A stretch of DNA of 29,160 nt from an uncultured Coriobacteriaceae bacterium. Its GTDB lineage: Bacteria; Actinomycetota; Coriobacteriia; Coriobacteriales; Atopobiaceae. Shown here in pieces: positions 21,634 to 29,160 of this stretch (positions within the stretch are counted from its first letter, which is position 1; every line of letters begins with the position of its first letter). The stretch is from positions 1 through 29,160 of the forward strand of contig UWSJ01000010.1 in the NCBI GenBank assembly GCA_900549525.1, in the 5' to 3' direction. A model generated the notes under the pieces. It had not been told where the DNA came from and made no database searches. It saw only the letters and a program-made list of their open reading frames with translations. A program made the translations under genes and the position numbers.

Positions 21634-22935
21634 GTGGAATTCAATCGCCTTGGCATCACGCCCATCGTCGTCTTCAACTTCATCGTGTGGGCGTTCTTCA
21701 CGTTCGCGTACTTCTATCAGATCGTCTACATCTTCGTGGCCTGGCGCCGCGGCACGGTGAAGCTGCCGCCCGCCAAGAAGCAGCACCGCTACGCCTTCTT
21801 CATCGCGGCGCACAACGAGGAGAGCGTCATTGCCAACCTCGTGCAGTCCATCAAGGAGCAGGACTACCCCGCCGAGCTCATCGACACCTTCGTCGTGGCC
21901 GACGCTTGCACCGACAAGACGGCCGCCGAGGCGCGCCGCGCCGGGGCCATCGTCTACGAGCGCAACGACCTCGCGCGCAAGGGCAAGAGCTGGGTCATGG
22001 ACTACGGCTTCGACCGCATCCTCAACGAGTACCCGGGCAAGTACGAGGCCTTCTTCGTCTTTGACGCGGACAACCTGCTCTCTCCCGGCTACGTGACCGA
22101 GATGAACAAGGCCTTCGATGCGGGCTACCTCGTCTCCACGAGCTACCGCAACTCCAAGAACTTCGACTCGAGCTGGGTGAGCTCGGCCTACGCCCTGTGG
22201 TTTCTGCGCGAGGCCAAGTTCCTCAACAACTCCCGCATGATGCTTGGTACGGGGTGTGCCATCTCGGGCTCGGGCTGGATGGTGTCGGCCAAGATCGTGG
22301 AGGGCATGCACGGCTGGGACTTCCACACCCTCACCGAGGACATCCAGTTCTCCACGTTCTGCGCGGCCAACGGCATCCGTATCGCCTACGCCCCGGCAGA
22401 GTTCTACGACGAGCAGCCGCTCACCTTCGCAGCCTCCTGGACGCAGCGCATGCGCTGGACCAAGGGCTTCTACCAAGTGTTCTTCTCGTACTTCCACGAC
22501 CTGTTCCACGGCATCGGCAAGAAGCGCTTCGGGTCCTACGACATGCTCATGACCATCGCCCCGGGCATGATCTTGACGCTCGTCTCCGCATTCGTGAACT
22601 GCGCCTACCTCATCGTGGGCGGCATGAGCGGCGGATACCTCGCCACCAACGACGAGCTCTCCATGGCGGTGGGGTCGCTCGTGATGACGTTTGGCTCCAT
22701 GTACGTGGTGTTCTTCATCCTGGCGGTCATCACCACCGTCTCCGAGCGCAAGTCGATCCGCACGCGCCCCGGCAAGCGCTGGCGCGTCTACACCAACCTG
22801 TTCACCTTCCCGCTGTTCATGATGACCTACATTCCCATCACGGTGGCGGCGCTGTTCAAGAAGGTGGAGTGGGTGCCCACCAAGCACACGGTGTCCATCT
22901 CCATGGACGACATGGGGGCCGAGCCGCAGGCGTAG
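21634..22935 (+). CDS. Membrane processive glycosyltransferase, family 2
   Basis: A 433-residue membrane enzyme. One hydrophobic segment (about 12-36) precedes a cytosolic GT2 domain: FFIAAHNEESVIANLV (nucleotide-sugar-binding start), Asp-Ala-Asp at 144-146 in VFDADN (metal binding), TLTEDIQFS (catalytic Thr-Glu-Asp, 234-236) and QRMRW (271-275). This Asp, DxD, TED, QxxRW set marks processive synthases such as PgaC, hyaluronan or cellulose synthases. Three to four membrane helices follow from about 310 to 415. GTG 21634 with AGAAGGA upstream is the start. No partner polysaccharide gene is adjacent, so the polymer (surface glycan or glycolipid) cannot be named. Confidence 0.87.
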   Translation: MEFNRLGITPIVVFNFIVWAFFTFAYFYQIVYIFVAWRRGTVKLPPAKKQHRYAFFIAAHNEESVIANLVQSIKEQDYPAELIDTFVVADACTDKTAAEARRAGAIVYERNDLARKGKSWVMDYGFDRILNEYPGKYEAFFVFDADNLLSPGYVTEMNKAFDAGYLVSTSYRNSKNFDSSWVSSAYALWFLREAKFLNNSRMMLGTGCAISGSGWMVSAKIVEGMHGWDFHTLTEDIQFSTFCAANGIRIAYAPAEFYDEQPLTFAASWTQRMRWTKGFYQVFFSYFHDLFHGIGKKRFGSYDMLMTIAPGMILTLVSAFVNCAYLIVGGMSGGYLATNDELSMAVGSLVMTFGSMYVVFFILAVITTVSERKSIRTRPGKRWRVYTNLFTFPLFMMTYIPITVAALFKKVEWVPTKHTVSISMDDMGAEPQA

Positions 22936-23006
22936 GAGGCGCGCGTCGGCGTGCGCCCGCGACGGCTGCCGTCCTTCCGGGATCAGCCGCGGGCAGGCGC
23001 GTAGGC

Positions 23007-23012
23007 TACAAT
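23007..23012 (+). promoter_or_regulatory. Probable -10 box of the IMP dehydrogenase gene
   Basis: TACAAT followed by GG, 64 bp before the guaB start codon. The -35 region is GC-rich without a recognisable hexamer. An imperfect 10-bp stem just upstream (22956-22967 with 22985-22993) may close off the glycosyltransferase transcript. Confidence 0.4.
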
Positions 23013-23075
23013 GGCAAAATCACGGGTCGGCGCGGGCGCAAGGGGCGTCCCGCCACGAGGCAGAAAGGGAGCCAC

Positions 23076-24587
23076 ATGGCAACGTTCTTCGAGGGCGAGT
23101 CGCACACCTTTTCCGAGTATCTGCTAGTCCCTGGGTATTCCTCGCATGAGAACGTGCCGGCCAACGTGTCGCTCAAGACCCCGCTCGCGCGCTTCAAGAG
23201 GGGCGAGGAGTCGCGCGTCACGCTCAACATCCCCATGGTCTCGTCCATCATGCAGTCCGTCTCCGGGCCGCGCATGGGCGTGGCGCTTGCCACCGAGGGC
23301 GGCATGAGCTTCATCTACGGCTCGCAGTCCGCCCAGTCCGAGGCCGAGATGGTGCGCTGGGTCAAGGACTACAAGGCCGGCGTCGTCGAGAGCGACTCCA
23401 CGCTCACGCCCGACATGACGATGGAGGAGGTCATGCGCCTCAAGGACCGCACCGGCCACTCCACCATGCCCGTCACCGACGACGGCACCCCGCACGGCAA
23501 GCTCCTCGGCATCGTGACGAGCCGCGACTACCGTCCCTCTCGCGACGACCACCAGGCCAAGGTCGCCACGTTCATGACCCCGCGCGAGAAGCTCGTCGTG
23601 GCCTCCGAGGACACCACCCTCAAGGTGGCCAACGACATCATCTGGGAGCATAAGCTCAACGCCCTGCCCATGGTCAAGTCCGACGACACGCTCGTGGGTA
23701 TCGTCTTTCGCAAGGACTACGACTCCCACAAGTCCAACCCCGACGAGCTGCTCGACAAGAACAAGCGCTACATGGTGGGCGCGGGCATCAACACCCGCGA
23801 CTACGCAGAGCGCGTGCCGCTGCTCCTCGAGGCCGGCGCGGACGCCCTCTGCATCGACTCCTCCGAGGGCTACTCCGAGTGGCAGAAGCTCGCCATCGAC
23901 TGGATTCGCGCGCACTACGGCAACGACGTCATCGTGGGAGCCGGTAACGTGGTCGACGCCGAGGGCTTCCGCTACCTCGCCGGCTGCGGAGCGGACTTCG
24001 TGAAGGTGGGCATCGGCGGCGGCTCCATCTGCATCACGCGCGAGACCAAGGGCATCGGCCGCGGCCAGGCCACGGCGCTCATTGACGTCTGCCGCGCTCG
24101 CGACGAGTACTTCGAGGAGACCGGCGTCTACGTGCCCGTGTGCTCCGACGGCGGCATCGTGTACGACTACCACATGACGCTCGCCCTGGCGATGGGTGCC
24201 GACTTCATGATGCTCGGCCGCTACTTCGCTCGCTTTGACGAGAGCCCCACGCAGCGCGTCAACGTCAACGGCCAGTACATGAAGGAGTACTGGGGCGAGG
24301 GCTCGGCGCGCGCCCGCAACTGGCAGCGCTACGACCTCGGCGGCGCGGCCAAGCTCTCCTTCGAGGAGGGCGTCGACTCCTACGTCCCCTACGCCGGCGC
24401 GCTCAAGGACGGCGTGGAGTCCACGCTCTACAAGGTCAAGTCCACGATGTGCAACTGCGGCGCCAAGACCATCAAGGAGCTGCAGGAGAAGGCGCGACTA
24501 ACCCTCGTGAGCTCCACCTCCATCGTCGAGGGTGGCGCCCATGACGTCGTGCTCAAGGACCACAACCAGTCCGTGAGCTACCGCTAG
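23076..24587 (+). CDS. guaB: Inosine-5'-monophosphate dehydrogenase, Tritrichomonas type
   Basis: A 503-residue enzyme oxidising IMP to XMP with NAD+, the committed step to guanine nucleotides. The barrel is interrupted by two CBS domains (about 100-220). Asp261 (IDSSEG) is at the NAD site, the catalytic cysteine is Cys319 in GGGSICITRE (GPGSICTTR in most bacteria), and the mobile-flap Arg418-Tyr419 lies in RNWQRYDLGG. Length and these positions coincide with the parasite Tritrichomonas foetus enzyme as I know it, including Arg241, Lys310 and Glu431, the last two linked to low mycophenolic acid sensitivity. ATG 23076 follows AAAGGGA. It is a single gene with a good terminator. Very confident for function. 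Confidence 0.96.
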   Translation: MATFFEGESHTFSEYLLVPGYSSHENVPANVSLKTPLARFKRGEESRVTLNIPMVSSIMQSVSGPRMGVALATEGGMSFIYGSQSAQSEAEMVRWVKDYKAGVVESDSTLTPDMTMEEVMRLKDRTGHSTMPVTDDGTPHGKLLGIVTSRDYRPSRDDHQAKVATFMTPREKLVVASEDTTLKVANDIIWEHKLNALPMVKSDDTLVGIVFRKDYDSHKSNPDELLDKNKRYMVGAGINTRDYAERVPLLLEAGADALCIDSSEGYSEWQKLAIDWIRAHYGNDVIVGAGNVVDAEGFRYLAGCGADFVKVGIGGGSICITRETKGIGRGQATALIDVCRARDEYFEETGVYVPVCSDGGIVYDYHMTLALAMGADFMMLGRYFARFDESPTQRVNVNGQYMKEYWGEGSARARNWQRYDLGGAAKLSFEEGVDSYVPYAGALKDGVESTLYKVKSTMCNCGAKTIKELQEKARLTLVSSTSIVEGGAHDVVLKDHNQSVSYR

Positions 24588-24610
24588 TCAGCAGACGGCG
24601 GCGCGTCCGG

Positions 24611-24656
24611 GACGGCCCGCGGCGGGGGAGACCTCGCTGCGGGCCGTCTCTTGTTT
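24611..24656 (+). terminator. Intrinsic terminator of guaB
   Basis: A perfect 10-bp stem, GACGGCCCGC (24611-24620) and GCGGGCCGTC (24639-24648), followed by TCTTGTTT. Its T-rich tail abuts the leuS -35 box, so termination of guaB and initiation of leuS share the same few bases. Confidence 0.85.
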
Positions 24657-24683
24657 GGCGCGCGCGCCCCGCTTGGCTAGAAT
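24655..24683 (+). promoter_or_regulatory. leuS promoter
   Basis: TTGGCG (24655-24660), a 17-bp spacer and TAGAAT (24678-24683) make a good sigma-A-type promoter 37 bp before the leuS start. The leader is too short for a T-box riboswitch. Confidence 0.65.
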
Positions 24684-24720
24684 GTCGAACTCGAATGTAC
24701 GCATGAGAGGAAGGTCGCGC

Positions 24721-27315
24721 ATGAGCGACGCAGTTGAGACCCAGGCCGGCGCCACGTCCGGCAGCGAATTCCCTGCCTATGACGCGCAGGCTATCGAGAC
24801 CAAGTGGCAGCGCATCTGGGACGAGGACCAGACCTACAAGACCGACGAGGACTCCTCGAAGCCGAAGAAGTACGTCCTCGAGATGTTCCCGTATCCCTCC
24901 GGCGACCTGCATATGGGCCATGCCCGCAACTACAGCATCGGCGACGCGATGGCGCGCCAGGCCCGCATGCGCGGCTATGACGTTCTGCATCCCATCGGCT
25001 TCGACGCCTTTGGCCTGCCCGCGGAGAACGCCGCCATCAAGCACAACACCCAGGCGGCCGCGTGGACGTACCAGAACATGGACAACGCCCTTGCCACGAT
25101 GCGTCGCATGGGCTTCTCCTACGACTACGACCGTCTCGTGCGCACCTGCGACCCCGAGTACTACAAGTGGGGCCAGTGGATCTTCGAGAAGATGTACGAG
25201 CGCGGCCTCGTCTACCGCAAGAAGAACCCGGTCAACTGGTGTCCCAAGTGCAACACGGTGCTCGCCAACGAGCAGGTGACCGAGGGCCGCTGCTGGAGGT
25301 GCGACTCGCTCGTCGAGAAGCGTGACCTCGACCAGTGGTACCTCAAGATCACCGCCTACGCCCAGGAGCTGCTCGACGACCTCGACAAGCTCCCCGGCTG
25401 GCCCGAGCGCGTGAAGCAGATGCAGGCCAACTGGATCGGCCGCTCCGAGGGCGCCGAGGTCGACTTCACCCTCTGCGACAAGGACGGAAGCCCCATCGAG
25501 GGCGACGAGGGGAAGATCACCGTCTTCACCACCCGCGCCGACACGCTCTTTGGCTGCACGTTCTTCCTGCTCGCGCCCGAGTACAAGGGCCTCATAGACC
25601 TCGTGGCCGGCACCGAGTACGAGGCGGCCGTGAAGAAGGTCGTCGACGACGCCGAGAAGGTGAGCGCCGTCGAGCGCGCCCAGGGCGACCTCGAGAAGCA
25701 CGGCGCCTTCACGGGCCGCTACGTCGTGAACCCCATCAACGGCGAGAAGGTTCCCGTCTGGGTGGCCGACTACGTCATCTCCGACTACGGCACCGGCGCG
25801 GTCATGGCCGTGCCCTGCGGCGACCAGCGCGACTTCGAGTTTGCCAGGAAGTACGACCTGCCCATCGTGCCCATCATCCTCTCCAAGGACGACCCGCTCT
25901 TCGGGCAGCTTCACGGCCAGGCCGAGAAGGTCGTCACGACCGTCGACTGGGACAGCGCCATGATGGCCGAGGGCGAGCTCGTGCAGTCCGGGAAGTACAC
26001 CGGCCTCACGGGCGGCAAGCACTCCGAGGGCGAGGCGGCCGTGGTTGACGCGCTCGAGGCCATGGGTAAGGGTCGTCGCAAGGTGAACTTCCGCCTGCGC
26101 GACTGGCTCATCTCCCGCCAGCGCTACTGGGGCAACCCCATCCCCATGGTGCACTGCGACCACTGCGGCTACGTGCCCGTGCCCGAGGACCAGCTCCCGG
26201 TGACGCTTCCCGAGAATCTCGACCTGGGCGCCGGCGAGACGCTTGCCAGCTGCAAGGAGTTCTACGAGACCACCTGCCCGGTGTGCGGACGCCCCGCCAA
26301 GCGCGAGACGGACACCATGGACACGTTCACGTGCTCCAGCTGGTACTACATCCGCTATTGTGACCCGCACAACGACAAGAGGCCGTTCTCCAAGGAGTCG
26401 GTCGACCGCTGGATGCCGGTCGATAACTACATCGGTGGCATCGAGCACGCCATCCTGCACCTGCTCTACAGCCGCTTCTGGACCAAGGTCCTGCGCGACC
26501 TGGGCATGACCGACGTGGACGAGCCCTTCACCAACCTCCTTTGCCAGGGCATGGTCAAGGACGAGAAGGGCGAGACCATGTCCAAGTCCAAGGGCAACGT
26601 GGTGCCGCCCAAGAGCGTCATCGAGCCGTACGGTGCGGACACGATGCGTCTCACGATCCTGTTCATCGCCCCGCCCGAGAAGGACTTCAACTGGGATCCG
26701 AAGGCCGTCGCCGGGTGCAACCGCTTCATCAAGCGCGCCTGGAAGCTCGTGTGGGACCTCATGGCGACGCCGGGCGCCGCCGATGCCGGCGAGATCGACC
26801 CCCCCGCGCTCGACGATGCCGCCGGCTCGCTCTTCCGCGACCTGCACCGTCTGGGGAGCCGCTGCACGGCGGACTTCGACCGCCAGCAGTTCAACACGGC
26901 CATCTCTGCCGTCATGGAGCTCTGCAACGCCGCGAGCGCGTGGGTGAGCTCCGTGCCCGCCGACCAGCGCGACGGCGCGCTGGCGCGCCTGGTGGCCCGC
27001 GACGTCGTGGCGATGCTCGCCCCCATCTGCCCGCACTGGGCCGAGGAGCTCTACCGCGAGGCGCTTGGCCTCACGGGCTCGGTCTACAACGAGCCGTGGC
27101 CTGCGTTTGACGCGAGCCTCGCCAAGGCCGACACGGTCGAGATCGCCGTGCAGGTCATGGGAAAGGTGCGCGGGCACGCCATGGTGGCGGTGGACGCCTC
27201 GCGCGAGGAGACCGAGAGGGCGGCGCTCGAGGCCGTGTCCTCGCTCGTCGAGGGCAAGACGGTGCGCAAGGTCATCGTGGTGCCGGGCAAGCTCGTAAAC
27301 GTCGTTGCCAACTAG
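24721..27315 (+). CDS. leuS: Leucyl-tRNA synthetase
   Basis: An 864-residue class I synthetase charging tRNA-Leu. The HIGH-type motif is HMGH (64-67) in PYPSGDLHMGHARN; the KMSKS motif is MSKSK (about 620-624). The CP1 editing domain is inserted at about 225-420. Zinc-knuckle cysteines are visible in WCPKC...CWRCD and in CDHCG...CPVCG, the second set close to the position of the ZN1 module. The C-terminal domain with VGTV-like strands (VQVMGKVRGHAMVAVDAS) is complete. ATG 24721 is chosen for GAGGAAGG (24707-24714) just upstream and the conserved region starting soon after. The following small membrane-protein gene starts 10 bp after its stop and shares the transcript. Confidence 0.97.
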   Translation: MSDAVETQAGATSGSEFPAYDAQAIETKWQRIWDEDQTYKTDEDSSKPKKYVLEMFPYPSGDLHMGHARNYSIGDAMARQARMRGYDVLHPIGFDAFGLPAENAAIKHNTQAAAWTYQNMDNALATMRRMGFSYDYDRLVRTCDPEYYKWGQWIFEKMYERGLVYRKKNPVNWCPKCNTVLANEQVTEGRCWRCDSLVEKRDLDQWYLKITAYAQELLDDLDKLPGWPERVKQMQANWIGRSEGAEVDFTLCDKDGSPIEGDEGKITVFTTRADTLFGCTFFLLAPEYKGLIDLVAGTEYEAAVKKVVDDAEKVSAVERAQGDLEKHGAFTGRYVVNPINGEKVPVWVADYVISDYGTGAVMAVPCGDQRDFEFARKYDLPIVPIILSKDDPLFGQLHGQAEKVVTTVDWDSAMMAEGELVQSGKYTGLTGGKHSEGEAAVVDALEAMGKGRRKVNFRLRDWLISRQRYWGNPIPMVHCDHCGYVPVPEDQLPVTLPENLDLGAGETLASCKEFYETTCPVCGRPAKRETDTMDTFTCSSWYYIRYCDPHNDKRPFSKESVDRWMPVDNYIGGIEHAILHLLYSRFWTKVLRDLGMTDVDEPFTNLLCQGMVKDEKGETMSKSKGNVVPPKSVIEPYGADTMRLTILFIAPPEKDFNWDPKAVAGCNRFIKRAWKLVWDLMATPGAADAGEIDPPALDDAAGSLFRDLHRLGSRCTADFDRQQFNTAISAVMELCNAASAWVSSVPADQRDGALARLVARDVVAMLAPICPHWAEELYREALGLTGSVYNEPWPAFDASLAKADTVEIAVQVMGKVRGHAMVAVDASREETERAALEAVSSLVEGKTVRKVIVVPGKLVNVVAN

Positions 27316-27325
27316 AGGAGCGTCG

Positions 27326-27835
27326 ATGAGGTGTCCCTCGTGCGGAAAAGACCTCGGGGAGGGCATGCTGCCAACCCGCTGCCCCTCCTGCGGGGCGAGC
27401 CTCGCCCGGGGGAAGGCCTCGCGCGAGTCGGTGCGAGCCGGTGCCGGGAGGGCCGCCGCGACGCGGAGAAGCGTCGAGGGGCTCTCGGGCATTGGCCGCG
27501 GCAGGCGCGACGGCTCGTATACGGCCAAGCGCGTCGTGCGCCTCATCATCGGGTTTGGGCTCGTGGCGCTCTTCTGCGCCATCCTCTACGTCGTCGCATA
27601 CCGCTCCGAGCTCATTGGCGGCAAGAGCGTGCCTGACGTCGAGGGCTGGAACGCCGAGCGGGCAGCGAGCCGCCTCGAGAGCGACGGCTTCCCATCCACG
27701 ATGGTGGCAAGCCCGACGACGGGCGAGGCGGTCGGCACGGTCACGAAGCAGGATCCGGCGGCAGGGGCTCGCGTCGAGCCGGGTTCGACGGTGACGCTCT
27801 CGGTTGCCGGCGAGGCTGCCACGACGGCGTCCTGA
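27326..27835 (+). CDS. Zinc-ribbon membrane protein with a PASTA domain
   Basis: A 169-residue protein in three parts. Residues 1-25 form a zinc ribbon (CPSCG at Cys3/Cys6 and CPSCG at Cys19/Cys22). A basic, disordered stretch leads to one transmembrane helix at about 71-93 (VRLIIGFGLVALFCAILYVVAY). The remainder, about 101-161, is a single PASTA-like domain (VPDVEGWNAERAASRLESDG, then KQDPAAGARVEPGSTVTLSV). The topology should be zinc ribbon inside and PASTA outside. PASTA domains elsewhere sense peptidoglycan or beta-lactams as part of Ser/Thr kinases or PBPs; here no kinase is attached. Start ATG 27326 has GAGGAG upstream and is 10 bp after leuS. Function is unknown. Confidence 0.8.
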   Translation: MRCPSCGKDLGEGMLPTRCPSCGASLARGKASRESVRAGAGRAAATRRSVEGLSGIGRGRRDGSYTAKRVVRLIIGFGLVALFCAILYVVAYRSELIGGKSVPDVEGWNAERAASRLESDGFPSTMVASPTTGEAVGTVTKQDPAAGARVEPGSTVTLSVAGEAATTAS

Positions 27836-27856
27836 TCGCGGACGGCCGCCCGTCGC

Positions 27857-27884
27857 GTGAGGCCGTTACCGTTTGTGCCTGCAG
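27857..27884. repeat. Single ACGGTAA-family motif upstream of rimP
   Basis: The inverted form TACCGTTT at 27867-27874, flanked on its far side by TGTGCC, matches the half-site of the arrays at 1790-1969 and 13083-13146 (CACAAACGGTAACG on the minus strand). It lies about 65 bp upstream of the rimP -35 box. A stem-loop at 27837-27857 just before it may end the upstream transcript. Confidence 0.45.
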
Positions 27885-27937
27885 CGCCGTTGTGCTCGTG
27901 CTTGCAGTGCCGACGCCCGCGACATTTTGTGTTTTTC

Positions 27938-27966
27938 TTGACTACCTGCAGAAGCTTTCATAAACT
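27938..27966 (+). promoter_or_regulatory. rimP-nusA promoter
   Basis: TTGACT (27938-27943), a 17-bp spacer and TAAACT (27961-27966), embedded in an AT-richer stretch: the best-looking promoter in the window. It gives a leader of about 110 nt before rimP. Confidence 0.75.
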
Positions 27967-27987
27967 CGCATAGATAGCAAGTTCGGA

Positions 27988-28030
27988 AGAGGGAAGTGGG
28001 GTGGAGTTTTCGCCCCGCTTCTCTTTGTCT
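27988..28030 (+). promoter_or_regulatory. Leader hairpin of the rimP-nusA transcript (possible attenuator)
   Basis: GAAGTGGGG (27993-28001) pairs with CCCCGCTTC (28013-28021), with one G-U and an 11-base loop. The stem extends outward with weaker pairs to about 27988/28026 and is followed by TCTTTGTCT. Lying after the promoter and before rimP, it resembles an intrinsic terminator and could attenuate the operon, which encodes the elongation factor NusA. Confidence 0.5.
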
Positions 28031-28082
28031 GTAGGGCCACTTCGTGCCGTCGGCGCGGGCCCGTCACGGAAGGGAGGCGCCC

Positions 28083-28577
28083 ATGGCGCAGGACAAGGCG
28101 GCCGAGATCCTCGCCGCGCTCGAGGCAGATGCCCCCGCGCACGGCGTGGACATCGTCGACGTCGAGGTCGTGGGGGCCACGAAGGCTCCGTGCGTGCGCG
28201 TGCGCATCGACTGGGCCGACGAGGCCAAGGGCGGCATCTCGCTCGACGACGTCGCGGCGCAGACCGGCTGGGTCTCCGCGGCGCTCGACGAGCTCGACCC
28301 GCTCCCCGGCTCCTTCACGCTCGAGGTGAGCTCGCCGGGCCTCGACCGACCGCTGCGTCGCGCCCGTGACTTCGAGCGCTTCGCCGGCGAGAAGGTGGCG
28401 CTCACCACCACGGCGACCGAGGGCCGCAAGCGCTTCAGCGGCCAGCTCGTCGGCATGCGTGACGGATCGGTCGTCCTCGCAGACGACGAGGGCGAGGTAC
28501 TCATCCCGCTCGAGCAGGTTCGCCGCTGCACCGTCAAGCCAGACTTCTCGGCAGCCACGAAGAAGTCCTCCAACTAA
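28083..28577 (+). CDS. rimP: Ribosome maturation factor RimP
   Basis: A 164-residue protein needed for late 30S subunit maturation. The family core is visible: VDIVDVEVVGATKAPCVRVRIDW, then GGISLDDVAAQTGWVSAALDELDPLPGSFTLEVSSPGLDRPLRRARDFERFAGEKV, with the conserved LEVSSPGLDRPL signature, and the C-terminal SH3-like domain (QLVGMRDGSVVLADDEGEVLIPLEQV). Ribosome binding site GGGAGG precedes ATG 28083. It is followed after 33 bp by nusA, the standard bacterial arrangement. Confidence 0.95.
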   Translation: MAQDKAAEILAALEADAPAHGVDIVDVEVVGATKAPCVRVRIDWADEAKGGISLDDVAAQTGWVSAALDELDPLPGSFTLEVSSPGLDRPLRRARDFERFAGEKVALTTTATEGRKRFSGQLVGMRDGSVVLADDEGEVLIPLEQVRRCTVKPDFSAATKKSSN

Positions 28578-28610
28578 GACACGACTCCCGCAAGAAAGGG
28601 GAACCAACGC

Positions 28611-29160
28611 ATGGCATCCGAGATGATGGAAGCGCTGATGCTGCTCTGCCAGGAGAAGCACATCGACGAGCTCTACCTGCTCGACCGCCTCGAGCAGTCG
28701 CTCGCCAAGAGCTACGCCGACGTCCTGCACCTCGACTTTGGCGCCAAGGTCACTATCGACCGCACCACCGGCCGCATCTACGTCTACAAGCTCGTCCCCA
28801 AGGACGACTCCATGGACGAGGAGGGCAACTACACCGAGTTTGACGAGGTGGACGTCACCCCCAAGGACACGAGCCGCATCGCCGCGCAGCACGCCAAGGC
28901 CGAGATCAACGCCATCGTGCGTAACGCCGCCCGCGAGCAGATCTACCAGGAGTTCTCCCAGCGCATCGGTGACATCATCACCGGCACCGTGCTGCAGTCC
29001 ACGCCCGACTTCACGATCGTCAAGATCCGCGAGGGCGTGGAGGCTGAGCTGCCGCACTTCGACCTCAAGCGTCACCCCGAGGAGCTTAACGAGCGTCCCG
29101 CCGGAGAGCGCTACAGCCACAACCAGCGCATCAAGGCCATCATCATCGACGTGCGCGACC
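28611..29160 (+). CDS. nusA: Transcription termination/antitermination factor NusA, N-terminal part
   Basis: Partial gene: about 183 codons before the window ends. MASEMMEALMLLCQEKHID opens the NusA N-terminal RNA polymerase-binding domain, which contains DVTPKDTSRIAAQHAKAEI. The start of the S1 domain is seen in GDIITGTVLQSTPDFTIVKI. NusA binds the RNA polymerase flap and modulates pausing, termination and rRNA antitermination. AAAGGGGA (28596-28603) is the ribosome binding site. The KH domains lie beyond the window. Confident by sequence and by position after rimP. Confidence 0.95.
   Translation, partial: MASEMMEALMLLCQEKHIDELYLLDRLEQSLAKSYADVLHLDFGAKVTIDRTTGRIYVYKLVPKDDSMDEEGNYTEFDEVDVTPKDTSRIAAQHAKAEINAIVRNAAREQIYQEFSQRIGDIITGTVLQSTPDFTIVKIREGVEAELPHFDLKRHPEELNERPAGERYSHNQRIKAIIIDVRD

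Noticed and set aside
24657..24720. T-box riboswitch upstream of leuS
   Set aside because: Only about 30 bases lie between the presumed transcription start and the start codon, far too few for a T-box.

Overview
The window is a dense, GC-rich (mostly G/C third positions) actinobacterial chromosome segment. Gene content and order (priA-def-fmt-rsmB; thiN next to rpmB; leuS; rimP-nusA), a 62-residue four-cysteine L28, a Tritrichomonas-type IMP dehydrogenase and a MarR plus paired ABC exporter operon suggest a host-associated anaerobe of the Coriobacteriia, probably Olsenella/Atopobiaceae-like. The taxon is inferred from gene style only.

Left part (1-7.7 kb): the 3' end of htpG meets an acyl-ACP thioesterase tail to tail across a nested terminator. 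Upstream of the thioesterase is a 540-bp non-coding stretch with a helically phased array of a repeated AAACGGTA motif. An APC permease and an amidohydrolase then form a probable uptake-and-hydrolysis pair, followed by priA, whose start lies just behind a -10 box and may be leaderless.

Middle (7.7-18.3 kb): def-fmt-rsmB is a tight translation/rRNA-modification operon. An FmdB-like zinc ribbon gene (minus strand) is divergent from a HAD phosphatase-thiN pair, and rpmB (minus) is divergent from a marR-ABC-ABC operon. That operon encodes a heterodimeric exporter whose two half-transporters carry complementary degenerate and canonical ATP sites. A second copy of the palindromic ACGGTAA element sits between convergent thiN and rpmB.

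Accessory island (about 18.28-20.5 kb): this is the least ordinary region. It has a 36-bp duplication at the end of the exporter operon, a small orphan gene, a minus-strand gene fragment, an AT-rich block of 23-bp tandem direct repeats ending at the ribosome binding site of an AAA_14/DUF4143 ATPase, and then a decayed piece of a glycoside hydrolase family 2 gene that reads in frame into an rluD-type pseudouridine synthase. It looks like an insertion between gene remnants.

Right part (20.5-29.2 kb): RluA-family synthase, a membrane processive glycosyltransferase, IMP dehydrogenase, leucyl-tRNA synthetase with a zinc-ribbon/PASTA membrane protein, and rimP-nusA (nusA runs off the window) behind a good promoter and a leader hairpin. 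No tRNA, rRNA, CRISPR array or transposase gene was seen.
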